The notes under the pieces were generated by a model that was not told the DNA's origin, searched no databases, and was given only the letters and a program-made list of their open reading frames with translations. From an uncultured Bacteroidales bacterium (lineage in GTDB: Bacteria; Bacteroidota; Bacteroidia; Bacteroidales; WCHB1-69), in contig CALECM010000074.1 in the NCBI GenBank assembly GCA_937949745.1, forward strand, positions 1-14,026: 14,026 bases of DNA. Reading direction: 5' to 3'. The position numbers were made by a program, and so were the translations under genes. This document shows, in pieces, positions 6,708-13,722 of the stretch. Within the stretch, counting starts at the first letter, position 1; every line of letters starts with the position of its first letter.

Positions 6708-8545
6708 TCGAAAGAATGAAGAAATATGATTTCCTGATCTATCATAAAGATTACCAGCCTTTCCTCCTTAAACTAAGGGAACTGGGTGTGGTACATGTTA
6801 TGCAGAAACAGACAGGTGCCCCTCCGGAAGGAAGCGAGCTTTCCGCTTGGCTGGAAAGGGAAAGACGATATAGCAATATAATCAAATCCCTTCAGCAAAT
6901 TAATGAAAAAAGAGCAGTAACGGAAGTAAAACCCGCCGATAAAAGCATTCATGGTGACCATATACTGGAACATACGGAATCTCTTTTTGAAGAATTAGAT
7001 ACGCTTAAATTAGATCGCCAGGGAATTCAAAAAGAAATTGACCGTATCTCTCCGTTAGGTGACCTGGAACCGGGGAGTATCCACCGACTGGATGACCACG
7101 GATGGTATATCCATTTTCACACGGTGGCCGAATCGAAATTCGATCCTCAGTGGGAAGAAGAGTTTAACGCCGTCAAATTAAAAGAAAACGGTTCTCAGAT
7201 ATATTTCCTGACCATGACCCGGAGTCCGAATATGCCCGCTATCGAAGCCGAGCACATAAGGCTTTCGGAAAAATCTGTTACGGGATGGAACCATGATTTG
7301 AAAGAGATCAACAGCCGGGTCCAGATTATTGAAGATGAACTGGCTGTAATCGCCCTTAATGATATCGAAACGCTTAGATATAATGAAATCAGGGTAAAGG
7401 ACCATATCAATTTCGAAAAAGTGGAATTGAGCGGTAATACCGCAGCTGAAGAAAAACTGATGGTACTGGAAGGATATGTACCCGCTGAAAATGAACTGGA
7501 GACGAGCAAAGCTTTGGAAAAAGAATCCGTCTATTTTACAGTGGAAGCCCCAAGGCCCGAGGATAATCCTCCCATCAAATTCAAAAATAACCGTTTCGCA
7601 CGTCCTTTCGAAATGATCGGCGACTTATACGACCGTCCCAATTATAATGCTTTTGACCTTACGCCGTTTTTCGCGCCATTCTATGTGATCTTTTTCGGAT
7701 TGTGCCTGGGAGATTGCGGGTATGGTTTACTCATCTTTATCGCTTCTTTCTTTATTAAGAAATATGGTAAATCAGATTTCATGCAGACTGCCGGACAATT
7801 AGCTACTTATCTGGGACTCGGCACCATGATTTTCGGTTTTATAAGCGGGACATTTTTCGGCATACCTTTACTGGATGTCAACTGGGCCTGGATCCAACCG
7901 CTGAAACGCCTTATACTTGATTCCGACCAGCTCTTTACACTCGCTTTGCTTATGGGTGTTATTCAAATTACCTATGCGCTCACGATTAAGGCGATCACAA
8001 ACTGGATGAGATTCGGCTTTGTTTATTCGCTGGATACCTTCGGATGGCTGATCACCTTATGGGGAAATATCATCGTTTATTTACTCAGCAGCAACGGAAC
8101 CATCAATCCCGCCTATCAATCGACACTCCATATCATTGTTTCCTGTATCGGTGGCGCCATGATGCTCTTCTTCAATAATCCGAAGAAAGGACTTAAAGGC
8201 ATACCGGGAAGCATAGGCTCGGGATTATTCGGACTCTATAATAAGATATCGGGACTATTGGGCGATCTTCTTTCCTACATACGTCTTTTCGCGCTTGGAA
8301 TATCCGGCTCGGTAATGGGTCTTGTTTTTAACCAGCTGGCAATCGGCATGGCCCCTGATATCATTATCGTAAAACAACTGGTCATGGTACTTATCCTGGT
8401 ATTCGGACACAGTATCAATATATTTATCAACGGACTGGGCGCTTTTATACATCCGATGCGTCTGACTTTTGTTGAATTCTATAATAATGCAGGATTTGAT
8501 GGCGGTGGAAAAGCTTATAATCCTTTTAGAAAATATGCAGATTAA
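6704..8545 (+). CDS. atpI: V-type ATPase membrane subunit I (a-type stator)
   Basis: This 613-aa two-part protein has a cytoplasmic coiled-coil half (residues 1 to about 310) that joins the peripheral stalk, and a membrane half (about 315-613) with roughly seven or eight hydrophobic segments that forms the ion half-channels. Seen: I-F-F-G-L-C-L-G-D-C-G-Y-G in the first membrane segments, matching the family G-D-x-G-Y-G; L-L-S-Y-I-R-L-F-A-L-G with R527; and H-P-M-R-L-T-F-V-E-F-Y with R586. These two arginines correspond to the essential pair in bacterial a subunits (R573 and R629 in E. hirae NtpI), although the spacing here is 59 rather than 56. The protein ends with the usual P-F-R motif. Length is on the short side of the family (about 600-660 aa). 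Confidence 0.95.
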   Translation: MIERMKKYDFLIYHKDYQPFLLKLRELGVVHVMQKQTGAPPEGSELSAWLERERRYSNIIKSLQQINEKRAVTEVKPADKSIHGDHILEHTESLFEELDTLKLDRQGIQKEIDRISPLGDLEPGSIHRLDDHGWYIHFHTVAESKFDPQWEEEFNAVKLKENGSQIYFLTMTRSPNMPAIEAEHIRLSEKSVTGWNHDLKEINSRVQIIEDELAVIALNDIETLRYNEIRVKDHINFEKVELSGNTAAEEKLMVLEGYVPAENELETSKALEKESVYFTVEAPRPEDNPPIKFKNNRFARPFEMIGDLYDRPNYNAFDLTPFFAPFYVIFFGLCLGDCGYGLLIFIASFFIKKYGKSDFMQTAGQLATYLGLGTMIFGFISGTFFGIPLLDVNWAWIQPLKRLILDSDQLFTLALLMGVIQITYALTIKAITNWMRFGFVYSLDTFGWLITLWGNIIVYLLSSNGTINPAYQSTLHIIVSCIGGAMMLFFNNPKKGLKGIPGSIGSGLFGLYNKISGLLGDLLSYIRLFALGISGSVMGLVFNQLAIGMAPDIIIVKQLVMVLILVFGHSINIFINGLGAFIHPMRLTFVEFYNNAGFDGGGKAYNPFRKYAD

Positions 8546-8593
8546 TCCAATTAAAATTTAATAAACAGAAAACTAACACAAAAAAGAAAAATT

Positions 8594-9040
8594 ATGGAAC
8601 CTATTCTATTGGCCTATATTGGCATTGGACTCATGCTTGCTCTTTCGGGAATCGGAAGTGCCTACGGTGTAACCATCACCGCGAATGCTTCCGTGGGAGC
8701 ATTGAAAAAGAATCCCGATAAATTCGGGAACTATATGATCCTCACGGCGCTTCCCGGGACTCAGGGACTTTACGGCTTCCTCGGTTACTTCCTTTTATCG
8801 GGACATTTAGTACCGGAAATCACCATGTTCCAGTCTGCCGCTATCTTCTCTATCGGACTGGCATTGGGATTGATCTGTATTTTTTCCGCAATCCGTCAGG
8901 GACAGGTTGGTGCTAACGGTATCGCAGGTATCGGAGCCGGTCATGATTTATTCGGCCGTACCATGATCCTCGCCGTTTTTGCAGAACTTTATCCTATCGT
9001 GGGTGTAGCTGCTTTATTCCTGATAGGTAACTCCATTTAA
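8594..9040 (+). CDS. atpK: V-type ATPase subunit K (Na+-type rotor ring proteolipid)
   Basis: This 148-aa protein has four membrane helices in two hairpins (about residues 4-27, 46-70, 78-100, 122-146) and forms the rotor ring. The sequence ALPGTQGLYGF at 52-62 and E131 in F-A-E-L-Y are diagnostic. All five Na+ ligands known from E. hirae NtpK are present with a constant offset of eight: L53 (L61), T56 (T64), Q57 (Q65), Q102 (Q110) and E131 (E139); Y60 matches Y68, which shields the site. This predicts Na+ coupling. Like NtpK, it carries the carboxylate only in the second hairpin; the first has Q57 at that position. It is the last gene of the operon, 48 nt after subunit I, with no clean U-tract terminator but a large inverted repeat downstream. 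Confidence 0.95.
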   Translation: MEPILLAYIGIGLMLALSGIGSAYGVTITANASVGALKKNPDKFGNYMILTALPGTQGLYGFLGYFLLSGHLVPEITMFQSAAIFSIGLALGLICIFSAIRQGQVGANGIAGIGAGHDLFGRTMILAVFAELYPIVGVAALFLIGNSI

Positions 9041-9060
9041 TAAATATAGATAAAATTTAA

Positions 9061-9206
9061 AGCTGCTTAAAAAGTTCCTGAACTACCTAACGGTTATTTC
9101 CCTGTCATTCTGAGTGAAACGAAGAATTTGAGTAAAAGATTCTCACTACATTCAGAATGGCAGTTTTATTATTCCGTATCACCAATCCAGGAGTTTTCAA
9201 GCAGCC
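9061..9206. repeat. Nested inverted repeat, dispersed REP/MITE-like element
   Basis: Two nested imperfect inverted repeats fill the gap between convergent atpK and the phosphatase gene. The outer arms are AGCTGCTTAAAAAGTTCCTG (9061-9080) and CCAGGAGTTTTCAAGCAGCC (9187-9206). The inner arms, about 26 bp, begin CTGTCATTCTGAGTGAAACG at 9102 and end ACATTCAGAATGGCAG at about 9163. The inner core resembles the TGTCATTCTGAGCGAAGCGAAGAAT sequences that recur in Bacteroidetes intergenic regions; this is from memory. A 10-bp palindrome TATCCGGATA follows at 9214-9223. The hairpins may also end transcription from both sides. There is no coding capacity, so any mobility would depend on an enzyme elsewhere. 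Confidence 0.65.
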
Positions 9207-9233
9207 TTATTTATATCCGGATACGACTAATCT

Positions 9234-10337
9234 TTAATAAAGATAGATTTTTTTCAACTTCTCAATATCTACTCCGAGCTGCCCGGTAAGAAATCTTTCC
9301 ACGGAACCGTATTCAATTTCAATCGTATCAAAAGCGGCATTTATATATTCCAGTTTAGCGGACTTAGCGTTAAAAATACATTGCAATATCCTATCGTCAA
9401 GTCCGTAATTACCGTAGAGAGAACGAATATAATCCATGGTTACGCCGGAACAAATGTTGGTAAGCAGATAATCTTCCAATACAACATCCCGTTCCACGCC
9501 GAGTGCCGAAAGTAATAATGCGGCCGCGAAACCGGCCCTGTCTTTACCTGCCGTACAATGGAACACCAGCGGTAAATTCTCTTTTTCCTGGATCATTTTG
9601 AATAATTCCTTATATTCATCCTGGTAATCCAACACCAATTTCTTATTCAGATCGATAAAATAATCGGTCACTACATTTTCATCACCTCCCAGCACCATTT
9701 GAATTAAGTCATTAATACCCAAGTCTCCGGTTTCAATATCCACAGGTTTTTGAATTACGGAGGAAGGTAGCCTGTCCGGAGCAGCGTTTTTTTCGGTTTC
9801 CGAACGGAGATCGATCACCGTTTTAATTCCGGAAGAACCTAAATAGGAAATATCAGCGGCATGAAGTTCTTCTAACGTTCCTGACCTGAATATTTTACCC
9901 CATTTCACGATCTTACCGTCACGGGTTTTATAACCACCCATATCCCTGAAATTATCCTGCTTTTCGAACGGGAGTTTCCGCATACCCATCGGGGCTCTTG
10001 ATCCGTCTCCCCATTCGAGACAATAAACCTGATATTTATTTATAGTCGTGGTATATTCTCCGCTTCTGTTACCACTTTTTACCGGCGTGGTAAAATCTAT
10101 TTTCTGGTCATTGATTCCCGCGTAGATTTTCCAGTTCCCGTCACGGTGAACCTGATAACGCGCATTTTTGGTGGCAGGATCGCCAAATATTTCGGCATAA
10201 GCCGTAATATCGTTACCTTTGAATAATTCCTGACTGATCTCTTCCTCTTCTTTCTCTTTGGAACAAGAACTGAGGCCCAGTAAACCGGAAAAGATCCCCC
10301 ATAAAATAACAATTTGAATTAAATGATTTTTTTTCAT
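9234..10337 (-). CDS. Lipoprotein tyrosine phosphatase (Tyr_phosphatase3 family)
   Basis: This 367-aa protein dephosphorylates phosphotyrosine or a similar phosphoester. Seen: a signal peptide with lipobox L-S-S-C (C25), then S-K-E-K-E-E-E-E, which resembles the acidic lipoprotein export signals of Bacteroidetes, so it may face the cell exterior. A beta-rich domain of unknown role spans about 35-115. The phosphatase part has N-F-R-D-M-G-G-Y at 129-136, I-F-R-S-G near 149-153 and the active-site loop HCTAGKDR (H260, nucleophile C261, R267). I choose the start at 10337 (MKKN) over 10364 because the upstream ATG lies within the predicted promoter and the signal peptide begins cleanly here. It is transcribed alone, divergent from the outer-membrane protein gene. 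The substrate is unknown. Confidence 0.88.
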   Translation of the reverse strand: MKKNHLIQIVILWGIFSGLLGLSSCSKEKEEEEISQELFKGNDITAYAEIFGDPATKNARYQVHRDGNWKIYAGINDQKIDFTTPVKSGNRSGEYTTTINKYQVYCLEWGDGSRAPMGMRKLPFEKQDNFRDMGGYKTRDGKIVKWGKIFRSGTLEELHAADISYLGSSGIKTVIDLRSETEKNAAPDRLPSSVIQKPVDIETGDLGINDLIQMVLGGDENVVTDYFIDLNKKLVLDYQDEYKELFKMIQEKENLPLVFHCTAGKDRAGFAAALLLSALGVERDVVLEDYLLTNICSGVTMDYIRSLYGNYGLDDRILQCIFNAKSAKLEYINAAFDTIEIEYGSVERFLTGQLGVDIEKLKKIYLY

Positions 10338-10363
10338 AATTGGATAATTTTTAAAATTCAGCA

Positions 10364-10371
10364 CAAAATTA
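10364..10371 (-). promoter_or_regulatory. -7 promoter element of the phosphatase gene
   Basis: Read on the minus strand, the bases are TAATTTTG, matching TAnnTTTG, 26 bases before the chosen ATG at 10337. The alternative ATG at 10364 overlaps this element, which supports the shorter start. No clear -33 box is seen. Confidence 0.5.
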
Positions 10372-10597
10372 AAAATTTTAGAATCCGAAAAAATAGAAAA
10401 TAAATATTAATAATAATAGTTTTCTGAAAAACAGACTAATAAAAATGTTAAAATAAGTTAAAGCGAAAAAAATAGAGGTGAAATTAGGATATCCTAAACA
10501 AAAAATCCAACTGCAAAGAATATTTCGCTATAATCGCTATTAGTTGAAATTTTGTGAGATTACGTTGAATAACCTATAAGTTATGATATGTTTTAAC
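10372..10597. other. Divergent AT-rich intergenic region with a 14-bp palindrome
   Basis: This is most of the 307-base gap between the two divergent genes. It contains a perfect palindrome TTAGGATATCCTAA at 10484-10497, which could be an operator. An ATAAC-N6-GTTAT inverted repeat lies at about 10569-10584, and the first of two TAACTATT direct repeats is at 10594 (the second is at 10614, 20 bases later). No open reading frame here looks real. A regulator that binds these sites cannot be named from the window. Confidence 0.4.
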
Positions 10598-10605
10598 TAT
10601 TTTTG
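10598..10605 (+). promoter_or_regulatory. -7 promoter element of the outer-membrane barrel gene
   Basis: TATTTTTG matches TAnnTTTG. It lies 39 bases before the ATG at 10645, giving a leader of about 30 nt. The two TAACTATT repeats overlap and follow it. Confidence 0.5.
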
Positions 10606-10644
10606 ACCAATTATAACTATTGAAAATAATATAAATCGATTACC

Positions 10645-11205
10645 ATGAAAAAAGCAACCAAGTATCTTTTTTTGATTTTATTTTCTTTTTTAACCTATTC
10701 CGGATTTTCGCAATTCACACTGGGACCGAAAGTAGGGCTTAATTACACCAATATCATTGGACACAGTGATTACAGGGCAGGAATGGATGCGGGTATTTTC
10801 ATGAGGATAGGTACTTTCTTTTATTTTCAACCTGAATTCGATTATTCATTCAGAAGCTCTAATTTTAAGTCTGCCTATGATGAGATTGAAAATAACTTCA
10901 GGTTAAAAACACACAATTTTGATATTCCATTACTTATCGGATTCAAATTCTTTTCGGCTCCTAATTTCAATTTCCGGGTTTTTGTAGGTCCAAGAATCGG
11001 TGTCTTAATAGACAATTCTCTCGAGAATAATTCCATGAAGACAGTCCAGATCGGAGGACAGGCCGGGATAGGAATCGATATCTGGAGGTTTACCTTAGAT
11101 GCCAAATATGATTTCTCCGGTAATAAATATGAGGGGACAAGTGATGAATGGTGGAAGCAGAATATGTTTAATTTCGCTATAGGATTTAAATTCTTTAATA
11201 AATAG
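10645..11205 (+). CDS. Outer-membrane beta-barrel protein (PorT-like family)
   Basis: This 186-aa protein has a clear signal peptide (M-K-K then a hydrophobic stretch, cleavage near S22/Q23) followed by F-T-L-G-P-K-V-G-L-N-Y, the typical opening of small Bacteroidetes barrels of the OMP_b-brl_2 type. The rest alternates hydrophobic and polar residues with Gly and aromatic residues at strand ends, enough for about eight strands: residues 24-35, 44-53, 56-66, 82-101, 108-116, 130-139, 142-150 and 173-183. The last strand ends F-K-F-F-N-K, with an aromatic near the C-terminus as needed for assembly. There is no plug, TonB box or enzyme motif. Function beyond an outer-membrane barrel cannot be said. 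It has its own promoter and appears monocistronic. Confidence 0.8.
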   Translation: MKKATKYLFLILFSFLTYSGFSQFTLGPKVGLNYTNIIGHSDYRAGMDAGIFMRIGTFFYFQPEFDYSFRSSNFKSAYDEIENNFRLKTHNFDIPLLIGFKFFSAPNFNFRVFVGPRIGVLIDNSLENNSMKTVQIGGQAGIGIDIWRFTLDAKYDFSGNKYEGTSDEWWKQNMFNFAIGFKFFNK

Positions 11206-11231
11206 TCAATCTCTGCCCTAATCTATGAAAT

Positions 11232-11278
11232 ATACCACAGGGATGCTCATCCGTCGTGATAAAGTGTTCCTGTGGTAT
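11232..11278 (+). terminator. Inverted repeat after the barrel gene, possible terminator
   Basis: A perfect 10-bp inverted repeat (ATACCACAGG at 11232-11241 and CCTGTGGTAT at 11269-11278) with a 27-nt loop starts 26 bases after the stop of the barrel gene. The long loop and the lack of a U-tract make it a poor intrinsic terminator; it may be a stability hairpin or a remnant of a longer element. Confidence 0.35.
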
Positions 11279-11450
11279 TGATGTTTTGGATACTCTACTT
11301 ACGAACCCCAAACCACCGGGATCAGGACTCTATTTTAAACCTATATTTCCTTTATTTAATGAAAGTTTCCGGTAAACTTTTATCGTCTGCGGGTTGTTCT
11401 ATCGATGTTACTCGTCATTTAAAAAACGTTAATATTAAAACCCTCTATAA

Positions 11451-12608
11451 ATGAAAAGATATCTTAAACTATCACCGGCAGAAGCCATTCAGTTTTTCGT
11501 TCACCATAACCCGAAATTAGTTTCCGATACGCCGGAAGAAGTAAGAAAATCCGTACAGGGACTTTTGGAAATCCCGGGTACTCTCTCCGTTTCCATTACG
11601 ATGCCCACCCACAGAATATTTCCGGAGACCGATAAAGATATCGTTTCGCTTAAAAATCTCATTTCCGAAACCGAGCGGGCTCTCCAGGAAGTGACGGATA
11701 AGCAGACCTTCAAGGCCATTATGGAAAATATCGCCGAAGCTTACCAGTCTGTAGATTACCGTCATAATCTGGACGGACTGGTCATATACGCCAATGAAAA
11801 TTTTTCCTCGCTGGTAAGATTACCAATTGAACTCAAATCCGAAATCCTCATCGATCCTTATTTTGATGTGAGACCGCTATATAAAGCGATACAACAAATC
11901 AAGCATTATTATATACTGACGGTAAGCCGCCAGAAAATCCGCCTGATTGAAGCATTTAACGACAGGATCATCGAAGAGATGCACAATAGTGATTTCCCGT
12001 TTGACAATACGGAATATTATACGACGGATCCGATGAAACTGATGCAGGACAGTTTTGTGGATAATCTTATCAAAGAATTTTTCAATGTGGCTGATAAACG
12101 TCTTCAGAATTACACCAAACAAAATCCCCTTCCCCTGATCTTAATGGGCGATGTAAAAGCGGTATCCTATTTTAAAGAGGTCATGGATAACAACCGTATG
12201 GTAGTTGCGCATGTACCGGGGAATTATGATCTCGCGACGACATTGGAGATCGTGGAAACCGCGGCACCGGTAATCAGCGCTTATGCCGAAACCCTGAATG
12301 CCGGTTATATGGCCGAGATCGATCAGGGCCGTTCCCGTAATCTACTCACCACCGATATACAGGAAATCTATGATATGGTGAATTTGGGAAATATCACTGC
12401 TCTTTATATCGGAGAAAATTATACGCTTCCGGGCCGTATCGAGGACGGTAAAGTGATATTAGCTAATAATAACGAAGACACATTCAATACGGAAGAATTG
12501 TCTCTCGATATTATAGAAAAAATCCGGAATAAAGGTGCTAAAGTGATATTTATGGAAGATCAGGTACTCGAAAAATACCAGGGAATGGTCCTCATCAGGC
12601 AATATTAA
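11451..12608 (+). CDS. Bacterial eRF1/pelota-like protein (baeRF family)
   Basis: This 385-aa protein has the three-part plan of the bacterial archaeo-eukaryotic release factor (baeRF) group. An N-terminal domain carries I-P-G-T-L-S-V-S-I-T-M-P-T-H at 41-54. The middle domain has I-D-P-Y-F-D-V-R-P-L at 134-143, YYILTVSRQKIRLIEAFND at 153-171 and P-L-I-L-M-G-D-V at 228-235. A C-terminal L7Ae-like domain ends K-V-I-F-M-E-D-Q, then M-V-L-I-R-Q-Y, matching the A-x-I-L-R-Y ending of eRF1 and pelota. These proteins are proposed to act on ribosomes or RNA; the function is untested. No GGQ motif is present, so peptidyl-tRNA hydrolysis of the usual kind is unlikely. The subfamily (3 or 7, for example) cannot be fixed by eye. 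It is a single-gene unit with a strong terminator and no clear promoter. Confidence 0.75.
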   Translation: MKRYLKLSPAEAIQFFVHHNPKLVSDTPEEVRKSVQGLLEIPGTLSVSITMPTHRIFPETDKDIVSLKNLISETERALQEVTDKQTFKAIMENIAEAYQSVDYRHNLDGLVIYANENFSSLVRLPIELKSEILIDPYFDVRPLYKAIQQIKHYYILTVSRQKIRLIEAFNDRIIEEMHNSDFPFDNTEYYTTDPMKLMQDSFVDNLIKEFFNVADKRLQNYTKQNPLPLILMGDVKAVSYFKEVMDNNRMVVAHVPGNYDLATTLEIVETAAPVISAYAETLNAGYMAEIDQGRSRNLLTTDIQEIYDMVNLGNITALYIGENYTLPGRIEDGKVILANNNEDTFNTEELSLDIIEKIRNKGAKVIFMEDQVLEKYQGMVLIRQY

Positions 12609-12645
12609 GATATTATTCCTATTAAATAAAGTTAATTCCGGATTA

Positions 12646-12678
12646 AAAACAGCTCGATCAACAAGGAGCTGTTTTTTT
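12646..12678 (+). terminator. Rho-independent terminator of the baeRF gene
   Basis: A perfect 10-bp stem (AAAACAGCTC at 12646-12655, GAGCTGTTTT at 12666-12675) with a 10-nt loop runs into seven T residues, 37 bases after the stop codon. Confidence 0.9.
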
Positions 12679-12861
12679 ATTTCAATCATTTACAATTTAT
12701 TCCATAGCAAAATAACAGAAATGGAATAATGAATCCGGAATAAAATCATATACCATTACATTTTTTTCCTATTCTTAAAATATTTTTAGTCTTCGATTGT
12801 CTTCCTTAATATAAAGCGCTTTGAGAATAAATTAAAAAAGAAACTTTAAAAGAAAAACAAG

Positions 12862-13182
12862 ATGACAACAAGAAATTTTGGAATGGGATTCTTCGGAAGA
12901 CCGGAAGATAGAAAAAAATTCCGTGAAGCATGGTCTAAAATGACCGACAGTGAAAAATTAGAGATGATGAACAGGAGAATGGAAACGATGGATAATCCGG
13001 AAAGCCGTTTCTCTGTAAAGGCTCTGGATGCCCGTTGTGAAGAATGGATGAAAAAAACACCGGAAGAAAAAGAAACATTTGTGAACGAATGGAAAGAAAA
13101 AGTTCAAAACCGTAAAGAATGCATGGGAGCGTTTTTCGGAGGCGATCACCGGGCACATGAGATGAACAGGAATCAGCAGTAA
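12862..13182 (+). CDS. Small charged helical protein, function unknown
   Basis: This 106-aa protein is not recognised. It has no signal peptide or membrane segment and is probably cytoplasmic. It is rich in Lys, Glu, Arg and Met and reads as three or four amphipathic helices: residues 14-25 (R-P-E-D-R-K-K-F-R-E-A-W), 28-43, 51-64 and 68-87. A Gly/Phe patch (G-M-G-F-F-G-R at 7-13) is echoed near the end (G-A-F-F-G-G at 89-94). Two cysteines (C59 and C87) are present without a metal-binding pattern. Reading-frame quality, an A-rich leader and a perfect terminator just after the stop support a real gene. The Met/Lys/Glu-rich helices recall small stress or Spy/CpxP-like proteins, but that family is periplasmic and lacks support here. 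Confidence 0.65.
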   Translation: MTTRNFGMGFFGRPEDRKKFREAWSKMTDSEKLEMMNRRMETMDNPESRFSVKALDARCEEWMKKTPEEKETFVNEWKEKVQNRKECMGAFFGGDHRAHEMNRNQQ

Positions 13183-13188
13183 AATCGG

Positions 13189-13235
13189 AAAAATCCACCG
13201 GGTTGATAACATTAGTATCAACCCGGTGGATTTTT
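13189..13235 (+). terminator. Perfect 20-bp hairpin terminator
   Basis: The arms at 13189-13208 and 13216-13235 are exact reverse complements (20 bp, core CCACCGGGTTGATA) with a 7-nt loop ACATTAG and an A-tract/T-tract on either side. It begins 7 bases after the stop of the 106-aa gene. The symmetric A and T tracts mean it could work in both directions. Confidence 0.92.
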
Positions 13236-13271
13236 ATAATAAAATAAATAGCGTTCACTAACCAGAAAAAA

Positions 13272-13559
13272 ATGTTAACTTTTGAATATATCCTGATTTT
13301 ACTGATCGCTATTTTCATATCTAACCTGATCAACCGGTTCATACCGTCGGTAACCGTTCCCATCATACAAATCGCACTTGGAGCCTGCATCGCATTTCTT
13401 CCGTTACATTACCAGCCCGAATTCGAACCCGGCTTATTTTTCATACTTTTCATCGCCCCCCTGATTTATAATGCCAGTATGATGATCGATAAAAAATCTT
13501 TCTGGTCACTGAAAGGACCGATCCTGAATAATCCTGACTTCTTTCCACAAGATAAATAA
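13272..13559 (+). pseudogene. Truncated Na+/H+ antiporter (CPA1 family), N-terminal remnant
   Basis: The 95-aa reading frame is the start of a CPA1-type cation/proton antiporter. It shows I-S-N-L-I-N-R-F-I-P (17-26), V-P-I-I-Q-I-A-L-G (29-37), F-I-L-F-I-A-P-L-I-Y-N (57-67) and K-S-F-W-S-L-K-G-P-I-L (75-85), the first three membrane helices. Intact members continue for several hundred residues with the ion-binding Asp helices. Here homology stops after P-I-L; ten unrelated residues (N-N-P-D-F-F-P-Q-D-K) and a stop follow. I see no antiporter-like sequence in any frame further on, so the rest has been deleted. It would not transport. Whether the stub is still expressed is unknown. A small independent membrane protein is the alternative, but the match to antiporter N-termini is strong. 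Confidence 0.75.
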
Positions 13560-13653
13560 AATACGATAAAATATTGTTCCCGCTAAATTGTCTGTATAAT
13601 AGGAGTAGTCTAAAGTAACCGGAATCCTTTATCGATAACCAAAACCATACACC

Positions 13654-13722
13654 ATGAAAAGAATAACATTGAAGATACGGGATGGAATTTTCGGGCGGAT
13701 GTATAAAAAGCAAGGAATATGA
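13654..13722 (+). CDS. Very small ORF, uncertain
   Basis: A 22-codon frame (M-K-R-I-T-L-K-I-R-D-G-I-F-G-R-M-Y-K-K-Q-G-I) whose TGA overlaps the ATG of the next frame (ATGA at 13719-13722). It is strongly basic. The overlap and the clean ATG after ACC hint at a small coupled gene, but length and lack of known relatives keep this tentative; it may be non-coding debris left by the deletion next door. Confidence 0.3.
   Translation: MKRITLKIRDGIFGRMYKKQGI

Noticed and set aside
11362..11380. Small hairpin AAAGTTT-CCGGT-AAACTTT
   Set aside because: A 7-bp AT-rich stem without a clear T-tract, far from any stop codon; too weak to call a terminator.
11272..11454. 60-codon plus-strand frame before the baeRF gene
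   Set aside because: Starts inside the inverted repeat, has no recognisable features and overlaps the baeRF start; likely chance.
12935..13390. 151-codon minus-strand frame across the 106-aa gene, its terminator and the antiporter stub
   Set aside because: It crosses a perfect terminator hairpin and two better-supported genes on the other strand.
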